From Pseudolabrys sp. (GTDB taxonomy: Bacteria; Pseudomonadota; Alphaproteobacteria; Rhizobiales; Xanthobacteraceae): a stretch of DNA of 10,341 nucleotides. The stretch is from positions 1 to 10,341 of the forward strand of contig JAFAQJ010000391.1 of the NCBI GenBank assembly GCA_019246455.1, given 5' to 3'. Shown here in pieces: positions 1-7,093 of the stretch; the first letter of the stretch is position 1, and every line of letters begins with the position of its first letter. The notes under the pieces were generated by a model, which was given only the letters and a program-made list of their open reading frames with translations, made no database searches and was not told the origin of the DNA. Position numbers and translations under genes: made by a program.

Positions 1-15
1 CGCCAATAAAACACC

Positions 16-20
16 AGGAG
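16..20 (+). promoter_or_regulatory. Ribosome binding site of rph
   Basis: AGGAG ends seven bases before the TTG at 28. It is the best Shine-Dalgarno match near any start in this window and supports TTG as the real rph start. Confidence 0.75.
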
Positions 21-27
21 AACGCCT

Positions 28-753
28 TTGAGGCCCAGCCGACGCCAGCCGGACGAAATACGCGCCGTTTCACTCGAACGCGGCGTCGTCAAATACGCCG
101 AGGGCTCATGTCTCGTGAAGTTCGGCGACACCCATGTGTTGGTCACCGCGAGCCTCGAGGAGCGCCTGCCGCCATGGCTCAAGGGCCAGGGCCGCGGCTG
201 GGTGACGGCCGAATACGGCATGTTGCCGCGTGCCACTGCCGAGCGGACGCGCCGTGAGGCTGCCGCCGGCAAACAGGGCGGCCGCACGGTCGAGATCCAA
301 CGGCTGATTGGGCGTTCGCTGCGCTCTGTGATCGACCTCGTCGCGCTCGGCGAGCGTCAAATCACGGTCGACTGCGACGTCATCCAGGCCGACGGCGGCA
401 CCCGCACCGCCTCGATCACCGGCGCCTGGGTCGCGCTCGCCGATTGCCTGAACTGGATGAAGACGCGCGACATGTTCAGGGCGCAAGGCAATACGCCGGT
501 GCTGCGCGACCACATCGCCGCGGTATCGTGCGGCGTCTATCAGAACACCGCCTTGCTCGATCTCGATTACGCCGAAGACTCGCAAGCCGAGACCGACGCC
601 AATTTCGTCATGACCGGCTCCGGCAATATCGTGGAAATCCAGGCGACCGCCGAGAAAGACCCGTTCAGTCAGGATCAGTTGCTGGCGCTGCTCGATCTGG
701 CTCGCAAGGGTACGCAGAAACTCGTCGACCTGCAAAAGCTGGCGATTACGTGA
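28..753 (+). CDS. rph: Ribonuclease PH
   Basis: Phosphorolytic 3'-to-5' exoribonuclease that trims the 3' end of tRNA precursors and other RNAs, using phosphate to release nucleoside diphosphates; a cytosolic ring-shaped hexamer in characterised members. The 241-residue product is full length (family about 237-240). It shows the N-terminal block MRPS..QPDEIR, the [10 protein letters not shown] strand, the phosphate-binding Arg86 in [16 protein letters not shown] and Arg126 in ADGGTRTAS, and the late block [12 protein letters not shown]. The start is TTG at 28, chosen because AGGAG at 16-20 lies seven bases upstream and the encoded N-terminus fits the family from the first residue. The stop overlaps the start of rdgB (shared GTGA), so the two are probably cotranscribed and translationally coupled. 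Positions 1-27 hold only the leader. Identification is near certain. Confidence 0.97.
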   Translation: MRPSRRQPDEIRAVSLERGVVKYAEGSCLVKFGDTHVLVTASLEERLPPWLKGQGRGWVTAEYGMLPRATAERTRREAAAGKQGGRTVEIQRLIGRSLRSVIDLVALGERQITVDCDVIQADGGTRTASITGAWVALADCLNWMKTRDMFRAQGNTPVLRDHIAAVSCGVYQNTALLDLDYAEDSQAETDANFVMTGSGNIVEIQATAEKDPFSQDQLLALLDLARKGTQKLVDLQKLAIT

Positions 754-1376
754 GCGAACACCGCCACCTCACCGGCAAGATCGTCATCGCTACCCACAAC
801 CCCGGCAAACTCGCCGAGCTGCGCGATCTGCTCGCGCCCTACAGCATCGAGGCCGTTTCCGCCGGCGATTTGAATCTTCCCGAGCCGGAAGAAACCGGAA
901 AAACCTTCCTCGAAAATGCCCGCATCAAGGCTGGCGCCGCGGCGCAAGTCAGCGGCCTGCCCGCTTTCGCCGACGATTCGGGATTAGCAGTGAAAGCGCT
1001 GGGCGGGGCGCCCGGTATCCACTCTGCGCGCTGGGCTGGTCCCAAAAAGGACTTCTCCGACGCGATGGCAGAAATCGAACGGCTGCTCGAAGAGAAGAAA
1101 ACCAGCGACCGCCGCGCGCAATTCGTCGCCGCGCTGTGCCTCGCCTGGCCCGACGGCCACATCGAAGAGTTCGAAGCGCGCGTTGACGGAACCCTGGTGT
1201 GGCCGCCGCGTGGCGACCAAGGCTTCGGCTACGATCCGATCTTCCTGCCCGACGGCCACGAGCGCACCTTCGGCGAGATGAGCGCGCAGGAGAAACACGG
1301 GCTGCCGCCGCGCGGTAAAGGCCTGTCGCATCGCGCGCGCGCCTTCATGCAACTCGCGAATGCATGCCTGCGTTGA
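750..1376 (+). CDS. rdgB: dITP/XTP pyrophosphatase (RdgB/HAM1 family)
   Basis: House-cleaning pyrophosphatase that hydrolyses dITP, ITP, dXTP and XTP to monophosphates, keeping deaminated purines out of DNA and RNA; cytosolic dimer, Mg2+ dependent. The 208-residue product has the family motifs in order: THNPGK (15-20, nucleotide and phosphate binding), ENARIKA (55-61), ADDSGL (74-79, catalytic acidic residues), [10 protein letters not shown] (88-97), GFGYDPIF (158-165) and SHRARAF (193-199). I chose GTG at 750 because it overlaps the rph stop in a four-base GTGA junction and leaves only a short lead into the first conserved strand. The same frame stays open back to 444, but that part lies wholly within rph and reads as arginine-rich shadow. 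Probably in one operon with rph. Confidence 0.95.
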   Translation: MSEHRHLTGKIVIATHNPGKLAELRDLLAPYSIEAVSAGDLNLPEPEETGKTFLENARIKAGAAAQVSGLPAFADDSGLAVKALGGAPGIHSARWAGPKKDFSDAMAEIERLLEEKKTSDRRAQFVAALCLAWPDGHIEEFEARVDGTLVWPPRGDQGFGYDPIFLPDGHERTFGEMSAQEKHGLPPRGKGLSHRARAFMQLANACLR

Positions 1377-1394
1377 CGCGCCATTGCAGCGCGT
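1376..1394 (+). terminator. Hairpin at the end of rdgB
   Basis: ACGCGC (1376-1381) pairs perfectly with GCGCGT (1389-1394) around a seven-base loop, starting on the last base of the rdgB stop codon. No U-tract follows at once; the nearest T-run is at 1408-1411. It may be a weak terminator or a 3'-end stabiliser of the rph-rdgB message. The sequence shows only the pairing. Confidence 0.35.
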
Positions 1395-1398
1395 GAAG

Positions 1399-1416
1399 TC
1401 GTTACAATTTTAACGA
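1399..1416. promoter_or_regulatory. Inverted repeat TCGTTA-N6-TAACGA between rdgB and hemW
   Basis: TCGTTA (1399-1404) and TAACGA (1411-1416) form a perfect six-base inverted repeat with an AT-rich six-base centre. It could be the second half of a tandem terminator for rdgB or an operator-like site upstream of hemW. The symmetry is visible; the role is not. Confidence 0.3.
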
Positions 1417-1439
1417 TCTGCCACAGCATTATTTTGTCC

Positions 1440-1449
1440 GACAGCTGTC
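1440..1449. promoter_or_regulatory. Perfect 10-base palindrome upstream of hemW
   Basis: GACAGCTGTC is fully self-complementary and ends nine bases before the earliest hemW start (GTG at 1459). It could be an operator in the hemW leader, but perfect 10-mers do arise by chance and I recognise no regulator for it. Confidence 0.2.
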
Positions 1450-1458
1450 ATTGCAGAC

Positions 1459-2661
1459 GTGACGCGGGTTAGTATGGTTAACATGGGCGTCACCAAATCG
1501 TCGCAGCTGGCCAACACGCCGCAGGATTTCGGCGTGTACATGCATTGGCCGTTCTGCCTGTCGAAGTGTCCGTATTGCGATTTCAATTCGCATGTTCGCC
1601 GCGACGCGATCGACCAGGCCCGTTACGTGCGCGCCTTCGGCGCCGAGATCGCGGCCACCGCCAGGCGCATTCCCGACCGCACGGTATCGACCATCTTCTT
1701 CGGCGGCGGCACACCGTCATTGATGGAGCCGTCGACGGTCGGCGGCATTCTCGACGAGATCGCCAAACGCTGGACCATCGCACCGAACGTCGAGGTGACG
1801 CTTGAAGCCAATCCGACCAGCGTCGAGGCCACGCGGTTCCGCGGCTTCCGCGCCGCTGGCGTCAACCGCGTATCGCTCGGCGTTCAGGCACTCGACGATG
1901 CCGCGCTCAAGGAATTAGGCCGTCTGCACACCGCGCAGGAAGCGCTGGATGCTATTGCCATTGCCCGCTCGATCTTCGATCGCTATTCGTTCGACCTCAT
2001 TTACGCGCGACCGCGCCAGACACCTGAGGAATGGTCTGCGGAATTGAAGCGCGCGATCGCCGAAGCGGCCGAGCATTTGTCGCTCTATCAACTCACCATC
2101 GAGCCGGAGACGCCGTTCTTCCAATTGCATCGCGCCGGAAAACTGCCGACGCCGGATGACGACACCGCGCGCGAACTTTACGACGTGACGCAAGAGGTTT
2201 GTCTGCAGGCCGGCCTGCCAACCTACGAAATCTCCAATCACGCGCGACCCGGTGCGGAATGTCGGCACAATCTGATCTACTGGCGCGGTCATGAATACGC
2301 CGGCATCGGTCCCGGCGCACACGGCCGGCTCAATATCGGCGGCGCCCGTTACGCAACCGAAACCGAGAAGCGGCCGGAAACTTGGTTGATGCGAGTTGAA
2401 TCGCTCGGTCACGGCCTAATCGTCGACGAGAAACTCATGCCGGGCGAGCAGGCCGACGAGTATCTGATGATGGGCCTGCGCACCTCCGAAGGCATCTCGC
2501 CGCAGCGTTACGAGATGCTGGCCGGCCGGCCGCTCAATCCGGCTCGCATCTCGAACTTGCAGGATGAAGGCGCGGTCGCGACCACCGCCGACGGCCGCTT
2601 GCGCGTCACGCTCGCCGGTTTCCCGCTGCTCGACGCCGTCGTCGCCGATCTCGCTGCCTGA
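1459..2661 (+). CDS. hemW: HemW, radical SAM heme chaperone
   Basis: HemN-like radical SAM protein thought to bind heme and hand it to membrane cytochromes; members are often misannotated as oxygen-independent coproporphyrinogen oxidase. From the GTG start the product is 400 residues (family about 380-400). The cluster motif is C33-x3-C37-x2-C40 in PFCLSKCPYCDF. The residue two after the third Cys is Phe, whereas true HemN has a fourth Cys there, so HemW is the better name. GGGTPSL (glycine-rich SAM motif), VSLGVQALDD, SFDLIYARP, the LSLYQLTIEP block and RHNLIYWRG..YAGIGPGAHG all fit. The start is uncertain: GTG 1459, ATG 1474 and ATG 1483 are in frame, none has a clear ribosome site, and the conserved part begins only at about residue 23. 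It is separated from rdgB by 82 bases and so may have its own promoter. Confidence 0.95.
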   Translation: MTRVSMVNMGVTKSSQLANTPQDFGVYMHWPFCLSKCPYCDFNSHVRRDAIDQARYVRAFGAEIAATARRIPDRTVSTIFFGGGTPSLMEPSTVGGILDEIAKRWTIAPNVEVTLEANPTSVEATRFRGFRAAGVNRVSLGVQALDDAALKELGRLHTAQEALDAIAIARSIFDRYSFDLIYARPRQTPEEWSAELKRAIAEAAEHLSLYQLTIEPETPFFQLHRAGKLPTPDDDTARELYDVTQEVCLQAGLPTYEISNHARPGAECRHNLIYWRGHEYAGIGPGAHGRLNIGGARYATETEKRPETWLMRVESLGHGLIVDEKLMPGEQADEYLMMGLRTSEGISPQRYEMLAGRPLNPARISNLQDEGAVATTADGRLRVTLAGFPLLDAVVADLAA

Positions 2662-2672
2662 CGCGCCTCAGG
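2657..2672. terminator. Possible shared hairpin between convergent hemW and lipoprotein gene
   Basis: CCTGA (2657-2661) and TCAGG (2668-2672) form a five-base stem with a six-base loop, extendable by G-U pairs. Both stop codons lie inside it (hemW TGA 2659-2661; opposite-strand TGA at 2668-2670). Only six bases separate the convergent genes. The stem is short and has no U-tract, so a terminator role is only possible. Confidence 0.25.
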
Positions 2673-3882
2673 TGCCGGGCGCGAAAGAGCGCGGCGCCGG
2701 GCTGATCTCATTGCCGCCCGAGGGGGTCACTTGAATCACCGCAAGTCCGCGTTCGTTGGTGCCGTCGCTTCTGAACCGGAAAATACCGTCGATACCGGAG
2801 AAGCCGGCTGCGTTCGTCAGCACCTGTTCGCTGAAGCCTTGCTGCGCGCCCTGCGTTTTGACCAGCGCGGCGATGAGCGCCACGGCGTCGTAAGCAAGTG
2901 TCGCGGTGCGCACCGGATCGTTGCCGTAGCGCTGCCGATAGCGTTGCGCGAAGGCGCGGTAACCGGCAGAGCCCGGTGCTGCGAACCAGCCATTATTGAG
3001 GCTTGTATTCGAGAATAGGCGCGGGTCATCCCACAACCCGGTGCCGAGCAATTGCACGCGGCGCAAATTGACGCCGGCCGAGACCAGCGCCTGCACGACC
3101 TGCGGCACCGCATCGGCGCCGTCCGGCAGGAAGATCGCATCAGCCTGCGCCGCGGCCTGCGCGACGCGGCGTGCCGGTTCGACGAGCCGGGTTCCGTCAG
3201 AAGGATAACGCTCGAGCGCGACCACGCGTCCGCCGCGACGCGCCACCGCCTGCTGGAACGCCGCTTCGACCACGGCGCCATAGGCGTTGTCGGGAACGAG
3301 GGCCGCGAACGAGCGCTTACCGCGCGAGATCGAGAAATCAACAATGCGATGCACATCGGATTCCGGCAGGAAGCTCAGGAGGTAGACGCCGCGTGTCGCG
3401 ACATTCGCGTCCGTCGAAAACGCGATCACCGGAACGCCGCGTGGCCGCGCAGTCTGACCGACCGCGCTCACCGCGGGCGCGAACAGCGGGCCGACGATGA
3501 TCTGTGCGCCTTCCTGCAAAGCCTGCTGGGCGCCAAGCTGCGCGCCTTGCGGCGTGCCACCGTCGTCTTTAACCAGCAACTGGATGTCGGGATTCTTGAA
3601 CTCAGCCAGCGCCATCTCGGCGGCATTCTTCATCGACTGCGCGGCGACGCCGGCGTTGCCGCTTGCCGACAGCGGCAGGATCAGCGCGACGCGCGTTCCG
3701 CCAGCGCCGATCAATGTTCCGGGCGGCGCTTCGGTTGCCTGCTGGTTGGGAATAGGGCCAACCGGTTCCGGCGTCCCGAAGGTCGACGCGCAGGCAGCCA
3801 GCGCCCCGGCCGCCATCGACAACACGGCGCCACGCCAGACGGCGCACATGCTCGTTGATCGGTTTTGCGCGGCGTCCGACAA
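2668..3882 (-). CDS. Penicillin-binding-protein activator-like lipoprotein (LppC/LpoA family)
   Basis: Predicted outer-membrane lipoprotein with a periplasmic-binding-protein fold. The related gammaproteobacterial LpoA activates PBP1A, but the alphaproteobacterial form lacks LpoA's N-terminal repeat domain, so its partner is inferred. The 404-residue product has a signal peptide (hydrophobic stretch about 14-30) ending in the lipobox LAAC with Cys31, then a Pro/Gly-rich linker (about 32-63), then a type I solute-binding fold (about 64-395) opening with RVALILPLS and including IIVGPLFAPAV and GVPVIAFSTD. The start is TTG at 3882, with GGGGGA five bases upstream on the minus strand. An internal ATG at 3849 would give a 20-residue signal peptide and cannot be excluded. 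It is divergent from rsmI, the same arrangement as E. coli lpoA and rsmI, which supports the family assignment. Confidence 0.88.
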   Translation of the reverse strand: MSDAAQNRSTSMCAVWRGAVLSMAAGALAACASTFGTPEPVGPIPNQQATEAPPGTLIGAGGTRVALILPLSASGNAGVAAQSMKNAAEMALAEFKNPDIQLLVKDDGGTPQGAQLGAQQALQEGAQIIVGPLFAPAVSAVGQTARPRGVPVIAFSTDANVATRGVYLLSFLPESDVHRIVDFSISRGKRSFAALVPDNAYGAVVEAAFQQAVARRGGRVVALERYPSDGTRLVEPARRVAQAAAQADAIFLPDGADAVPQVVQALVSAGVNLRRVQLLGTGLWDDPRLFSNTSLNNGWFAAPGSAGYRAFAQRYRQRYGNDPVRTATLAYDAVALIAALVKTQGAQQGFSEQVLTNAAGFSGIDGIFRFRSDGTNERGLAVIQVTPSGGNEISPAPRSFAPGT

Positions 3883-3898
3883 AATGATCCCCCATGAG

Positions 3899-3918
3899 AA
3901 CGCGGCGCAGGCCGCGTT
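3899..3918 (-). promoter_or_regulatory. Stem-loop in the leader of the LppC-like gene
   Basis: AACGCGGC (3899-3906) and GCCGCGTT (3911-3918) form a perfect eight-base stem with a GCAG/CTGC tetraloop, 16 bases upstream of the TTG start and just before its G-rich ribosome site. On the minus-strand transcript it would be a stable 5' leader hairpin. No U-run follows on either strand, so a terminator is unlikely. The function is unknown. Confidence 0.4.
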
Positions 3919-4019
3919 GCATTGTGAAATTATTGCTACTGAAAAGTTAAGTAAATGAAAATTAAAGGGAATTTGGCCGAGCGGTGACGCTGCAGATGGC
4001 CGCGTCTAGAGTGCATAGG

Positions 4020-4937
4020 ATGGCGAAACAGCCCGAAAATCGTAGCAACAAGGCTCGACGTTATCTCGTTGGCGGCGCGGAAATTGACGCCCCCGCATTG
4101 CCGGGCGGCCTTTATCTCGTGGCCACGCCGATCGGCAATCTCCGCGACGTGACGCTGCGCGCGCTCGAAGTGCTCGCCGCCGCCAATGTCATCGCCTGCG
4201 AGGATACGCGCGTCAGCCGCCGTCTCCTGGAGCACTACGGCATCGCCACGCCGCTGACGCCATACCACGAACACAACGCCACCGAGGCACGGCCAAAGCT
4301 GTTGGCGCGGCTTAGCGCAGGCGAGGCGGTCGCGCTGATTTCGGACGCCGGCACCCCGCTGATCTCCGACCCAGGGTACAAGCTCGTGCGTGAAGCGAGT
4401 CTGGCTGGTCACACCATCACGACCATTCCCGGGGCTTCCGCTGTGCTGGCCGCGCTTTCTGTCGCGGCGCTGCCGACCAATCGCTTTTTCTTTGAGGGAT
4501 TTTTGCCGTCCAAGAACGCGGCACGCAGCAGACGCATTGGCGAACTAACGCGCATCCCCGCAACGCTTGTATTGTTCGAGACCGGGCCACGGCTACCCGA
4601 GGCGCTCGCCGACCTCGCAACCCAACTTAGCCCGCGCACCGCTGCCGTCTGCCGCGAGCTGACGAAATTGCATGAGGAAGTCCGTCGCGGCAGTCTTGAT
4701 GAGCTCGCGGCCCATTACACGCAGGGCGGCGAAACGCGCGGCGAGTTCGTTGTCGTGATCGAACCGCCGCCCGAAGAAGCCGATCAATCCATCGACGTCG
4801 ACTATCTGCTGCGGCAAGCGCTCGGCCGCGTTTCGGTCAAGGACGCCGTTGGCGAAGTCGCCGCGGCAACCGGGCGATCGCGCCGCGAGATCTATCAACG
4901 CGCCCTCGATCTCGCGAAGAGCAACGGTGGCGAATAG
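4020..4937 (+). CDS. rsmI: 16S rRNA (cytidine1402-2'-O)-methyltransferase
   Basis: SAM-dependent methyltransferase that 2'-O-methylates C1402 in the decoding centre of 16S rRNA; tetrapyrrole-methylase fold, cytosolic. Numbering from ATG 4020 (305 residues), the product has GLYLVATPIGNLRDVTLRAL (from residue 30), ACEDTRVSRRLL, TPYHEHNA, ALISDAGTPLISDPG (the glycine-rich SAM-binding stretch), TTIPGASAVLAALSVAALPT, FFFEGFLPSK, LVLFETGPRL, VCRELTKLHEE and the C-terminal block VKDAVGEVAAATGRSRREIYQRAL. The frame is open further upstream, with GTG 3984 and ATG 3996 as alternatives. I prefer 4020 because the distance to GLYLVATPIG and the R.Y.V.G pattern fit rhizobial homologues as I remember them. 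The ribosome site is weak (AGAG at 4008-4011). It overlaps yraN by 11 bases and is divergent from the lipoprotein gene. Confidence 0.96.
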   Translation: MAKQPENRSNKARRYLVGGAEIDAPALPGGLYLVATPIGNLRDVTLRALEVLAAANVIACEDTRVSRRLLEHYGIATPLTPYHEHNATEARPKLLARLSAGEAVALISDAGTPLISDPGYKLVREASLAGHTITTIPGASAVLAALSVAALPTNRFFFEGFLPSKNAARSRRIGELTRIPATLVLFETGPRLPEALADLATQLSPRTAAVCRELTKLHEEVRRGSLDELAAHYTQGGETRGEFVVVIEPPPEEADQSIDVDYLLRQALGRVSVKDAVGEVAAATGRSRREIYQRALDLAKSNGGE

Positions 4938-5298
4938 GCCAAAACCCGTCACTCCGCCGCGTCCGGAAAAACTCGCAGCGTTTCGCGTCGGCATCTCGGC
5001 CGCCGCGCGGCTGCTTATCTTGTCTCCCAAGGGCTACCGCATCCTGTCGCGGCGATGAAAATCCCTTGGGTGAAATCGACATTGTCGCGCGGCGGCGCAA
5101 GACGTTGATTTTGGCGAGGTGAAGGCGCGCAATACAATTGACGAAGGCGCCGACGCCGTGACCGAGCGACAAGGCGCGCGCATCGCCGCCTGGCTAGCGA
5201 CTTATCCGCAGCCCGACGTGCTCGACATGCAGTTCGATGCTGCGCCGGTCGCGCCCGGCAAAATGCCGCGGCACATTCCGGCAGCGTTTGGGATTTAA
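4927..5298 (+). pseudogene. yraN: yraN (UPF0102 nuclease-like family), two frameshifts
   Basis: UPF0102/YraN proteins have an endonuclease-like fold with a GEID...EVKAR acidic core; their cellular role is not settled. Frame 1 from GTG 4927 (GAAGAG five bases upstream, overlapping the end of rsmI) reads LAAFRVGISAAARLL and then KGYRILSRR, and hits TGA at 5056-5058. The next family block, PLGEIDIVARRRKTLI, continues in frame 2 from 5063. The reading then returns to frame 1 near 5111 with GEVKAR, AVTERQGARIAAW and [15 protein letters not shown], ending in TAA at 5296-5298. The spacing implies a two-base deletion at 5056-5062 and a one-base deletion at about 5110-5115. The usually conserved Glu of the first helix is Ala here, which suggests relaxed selection rather than only a sequencing error. 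The total length (about 123 codons) matches a complete gene. Confidence 0.85.
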
Positions 5299-6974
5299 GC
5301 AGAGAGTCTTTCGAAGAACTGGTCGACCTGCTGGCGGATGCGTCCGGCGACGCTGCCGAGATCGTCAGCAACCGATTTAACGCCCTCGGCGCTGGCGCGC
5401 GTGTCGTTCGCGGCCGCGCCGACGAGGCTGACTTCATCGGCGGTTTCGACGGTGCGCTGCGCCGCGGTTTCGACCGCCCGCGCGATCTCTTGTGTCGCCG
5501 CGCCTTGCTCGGTCACGGCAGCCGCGATGGCGCCAGAAATGTCGCCGATCTCACGGATGGTGTGCTCGATGGCGCCGATCGCCTCAATCGAGCGGTGCGT
5601 GGCGTGCTGCATCCCGGCGATCTGCGCGCCGATCTCCTCGGTGGCGCGTCCGGTCTGCCCAGCCAGCGCCTTCACCTCGCCGGCAACAACGGCAAAGCCG
5701 CGTCCAGCTTCACCGGCGCGTGCGGCTTCAATAGTGGCATTGAGCGCCAGCAAATTGGTCTGTTCGGCGATGTCGGTGATGAGCTTGACCACATCGCCAA
5801 TGCGGGATGCCGCATTGCCCAATTCTTCGACTGCGAGATTGGTACGGCCGGCATCTTCCACCGCTTTGGCGGCAATCGCGTTGGCTTGCGACACCTGCCG
5901 CTCGATCTCGTTGACCGACGCCGACAGCTCGTCCGCGGCCGAGGCGATGTCGCGCACGTTGGCCGACGCTTCAGCGGACGCCGAAGTCGCACGATCGGTT
6001 TTCTTGGCCGCCGTATCGGCGACGCCGGCAAGCTCGGAGGAAGCGCCGAGCATCTGATCTGAAATACGCCCCAGCTCGGAAAGTGTCGCTTCGACTTCTT
6101 GCGAAAATCTCGCGATTTCGTTCGACATCGTCTCCTGACGAGTGGCGCGGGCCTGCGCGTCCTCGACGACGGTGCGGTTAAGCTCGACATTGCTCTGCAT
6201 GGCCTTCTGGAACACCGCGATAGAGCGCGCCAGCGCGCCTATCTCGTCCTTACGCTCGCCGAATGGCACGCCGACCGACGCATCGCCTTTGGCTACCTGT
6301 TCGGTGACGCCGGTAATCCGCTCGAGCGGGCGCGCGACGCCGCGCGAGATTACCAACGCGCCGGCAATCGCCAGGAGGCTCGTCATCGCAGCAAACAGCG
6401 ACATCATCCAAGCGGTGCGTTCAATGCCGTCGTCGATCTCGGCATAGACGCGCTCGGCGCGGCGCGAATAGAGATCGGTCAGTTTTTCAAGGTCGGCGTT
6501 GAGTGCTTTGCGCACGCTGCGGTTGGCATCGTTGTCGCCCCATTCGCGTCCGGCGACCGGGCTGACTTCCTCGCCGAGCCGCGCCAACTCGTCGCGGAAT
6601 TCAACGAACTGCGTCACGCGTTTCGAGAACTCGGTGAACACTTCAGCGTCATCCGCCTGCACGGCGCGCTGCCATTGCGCGATCACCTGCAGAAGCTGGC
6701 GATTGAACTTGCGGATACCTTCGGAGTAGACCTTGGCGGTTTCGATATCGGCCGACATATAGACGCCACGCGATTCCATCACCACCGCGTAGATCAGGCC
6801 GTTGACCCGCTCGACATTGAGCTGGCTGACATTGGCGGAATCGAATTGGTCGGTCAGCGCCGCGTGCTGGCGGGCGGTCACCACGGCAACGCTGGCCAGA
6901 GCGATGGTGGCAATAGCCATCAACGCGAAGATCGCATAGAGCTTTGCGGCAATCGAAAGCTTCGGCAAAGTCAA
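5295..6974 (-). CDS. Methyl-accepting chemotaxis protein
   Basis: Transmembrane chemoreceptor that would control CheA through CheW. The 559-residue product has TM1 at about 12-32, a helical periplasmic sensor at about 33-187 that I cannot assign to a ligand class, TM2 at about 188-209, HAMP at about 211-263 (with [13 protein letters not shown]), and a long coiled-coil signalling domain to residue 559. The hairpin tip is at about 400-425 ([20 protein letters not shown]), followed by [18 protein letters not shown]. There is no C-terminal NWETF-type pentapeptide for CheR/CheB docking. The start is TTG at 6974, with GGGGGA six bases upstream; no suitable ATG lies before TM1. It lies opposite to its neighbours, between yraN and gshB, with no other che or flagellar gene in the window. 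Its stop shares TTAA with the yraN stop. Confidence 0.96.
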   Translation of the reverse strand: MTLPKLSIAAKLYAIFALMAIATIALASVAVVTARQHAALTDQFDSANVSQLNVERVNGLIYAVVMESRGVYMSADIETAKVYSEGIRKFNRQLLQVIAQWQRAVQADDAEVFTEFSKRVTQFVEFRDELARLGEEVSPVAGREWGDNDANRSVRKALNADLEKLTDLYSRRAERVYAEIDDGIERTAWMMSLFAAMTSLLAIAGALVISRGVARPLERITGVTEQVAKGDASVGVPFGERKDEIGALARSIAVFQKAMQSNVELNRTVVEDAQARATRQETMSNEIARFSQEVEATLSELGRISDQMLGASSELAGVADTAAKKTDRATSASAEASANVRDIASAADELSASVNEIERQVSQANAIAAKAVEDAGRTNLAVEELGNAASRIGDVVKLITDIAEQTNLLALNATIEAARAGEAGRGFAVVAGEVKALAGQTGRATEEIGAQIAGMQHATHRSIEAIGAIEHTIREIGDISGAIAAAVTEQGAATQEIARAVETAAQRTVETADEVSLVGAAANDTRASAEGVKSVADDLGSVAGRIRQQVDQFFERLSA

Positions 6975-7032
6975 AGGAATTCCCCCGCCTTGCAGAAAGG
7001 CGCCCCAGTGCGGGTAGTATCCCGGTAAATTG

Positions 7033-7063
7033 TTAACGGCTTGTTTTCCTTAACCACCCGTTA
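7033..7063. promoter_or_regulatory. TTAAC repeats and TAACGG/CCGTTA inverted repeat in the divergent intergenic region
   Basis: The 119-base gap between the chemoreceptor and gshB starts holds TTAAC at 7033-7037 and 7050-7054, and the inverted pair TAACGG (7034-7039) and CCGTTA (7058-7063). TTAACC-type motifs resemble half-sites of the alphaproteobacterial regulator CtrA, which controls motility genes in several species. The spacing here is not the classical TTAA-N7-TTAA, so this is only a candidate control region. Confidence 0.2.
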
Positions 7064-7093
7064 TGAGGCGGTCATCCCGAGGCTTGGACACCT

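Noticed and set aside
106..735. 209-codon open frame on the minus strand across rph
   Set aside because: It lies wholly antisense to an unmistakable rph, has no recognisable domain, and fits the usual GC-rich shadow pattern.
1459..2661. Annotation of hemW as oxygen-independent coproporphyrinogen III oxidase (hemN)
   Set aside because: The fourth Cys of the HemN motif is replaced (CPYCDF), which fits HemW.
3052..3858. 268-codon open frame antisense to the LppC-like lipoprotein gene
   Set aside because: Arg/Ala-rich composition, no motif, fully inside a gene with a clear signal peptide and lipobox on the other strand.
3917..3957. Possible sigma-70 promoter for rsmI in the AT-rich part of the divergent region
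   Set aside because: TTGCAT, TTGTGA and TTGCTA occur but none has a convincing -10 at 16-18 bases, so I do not call one.
6099..7028. 309-codon open frame antisense to the chemoreceptor gene
   Set aside because: The opposite strand encodes a textbook chemoreceptor; this frame is rich in His, Asp and Arg without a known fold and looks like a mirror of it.
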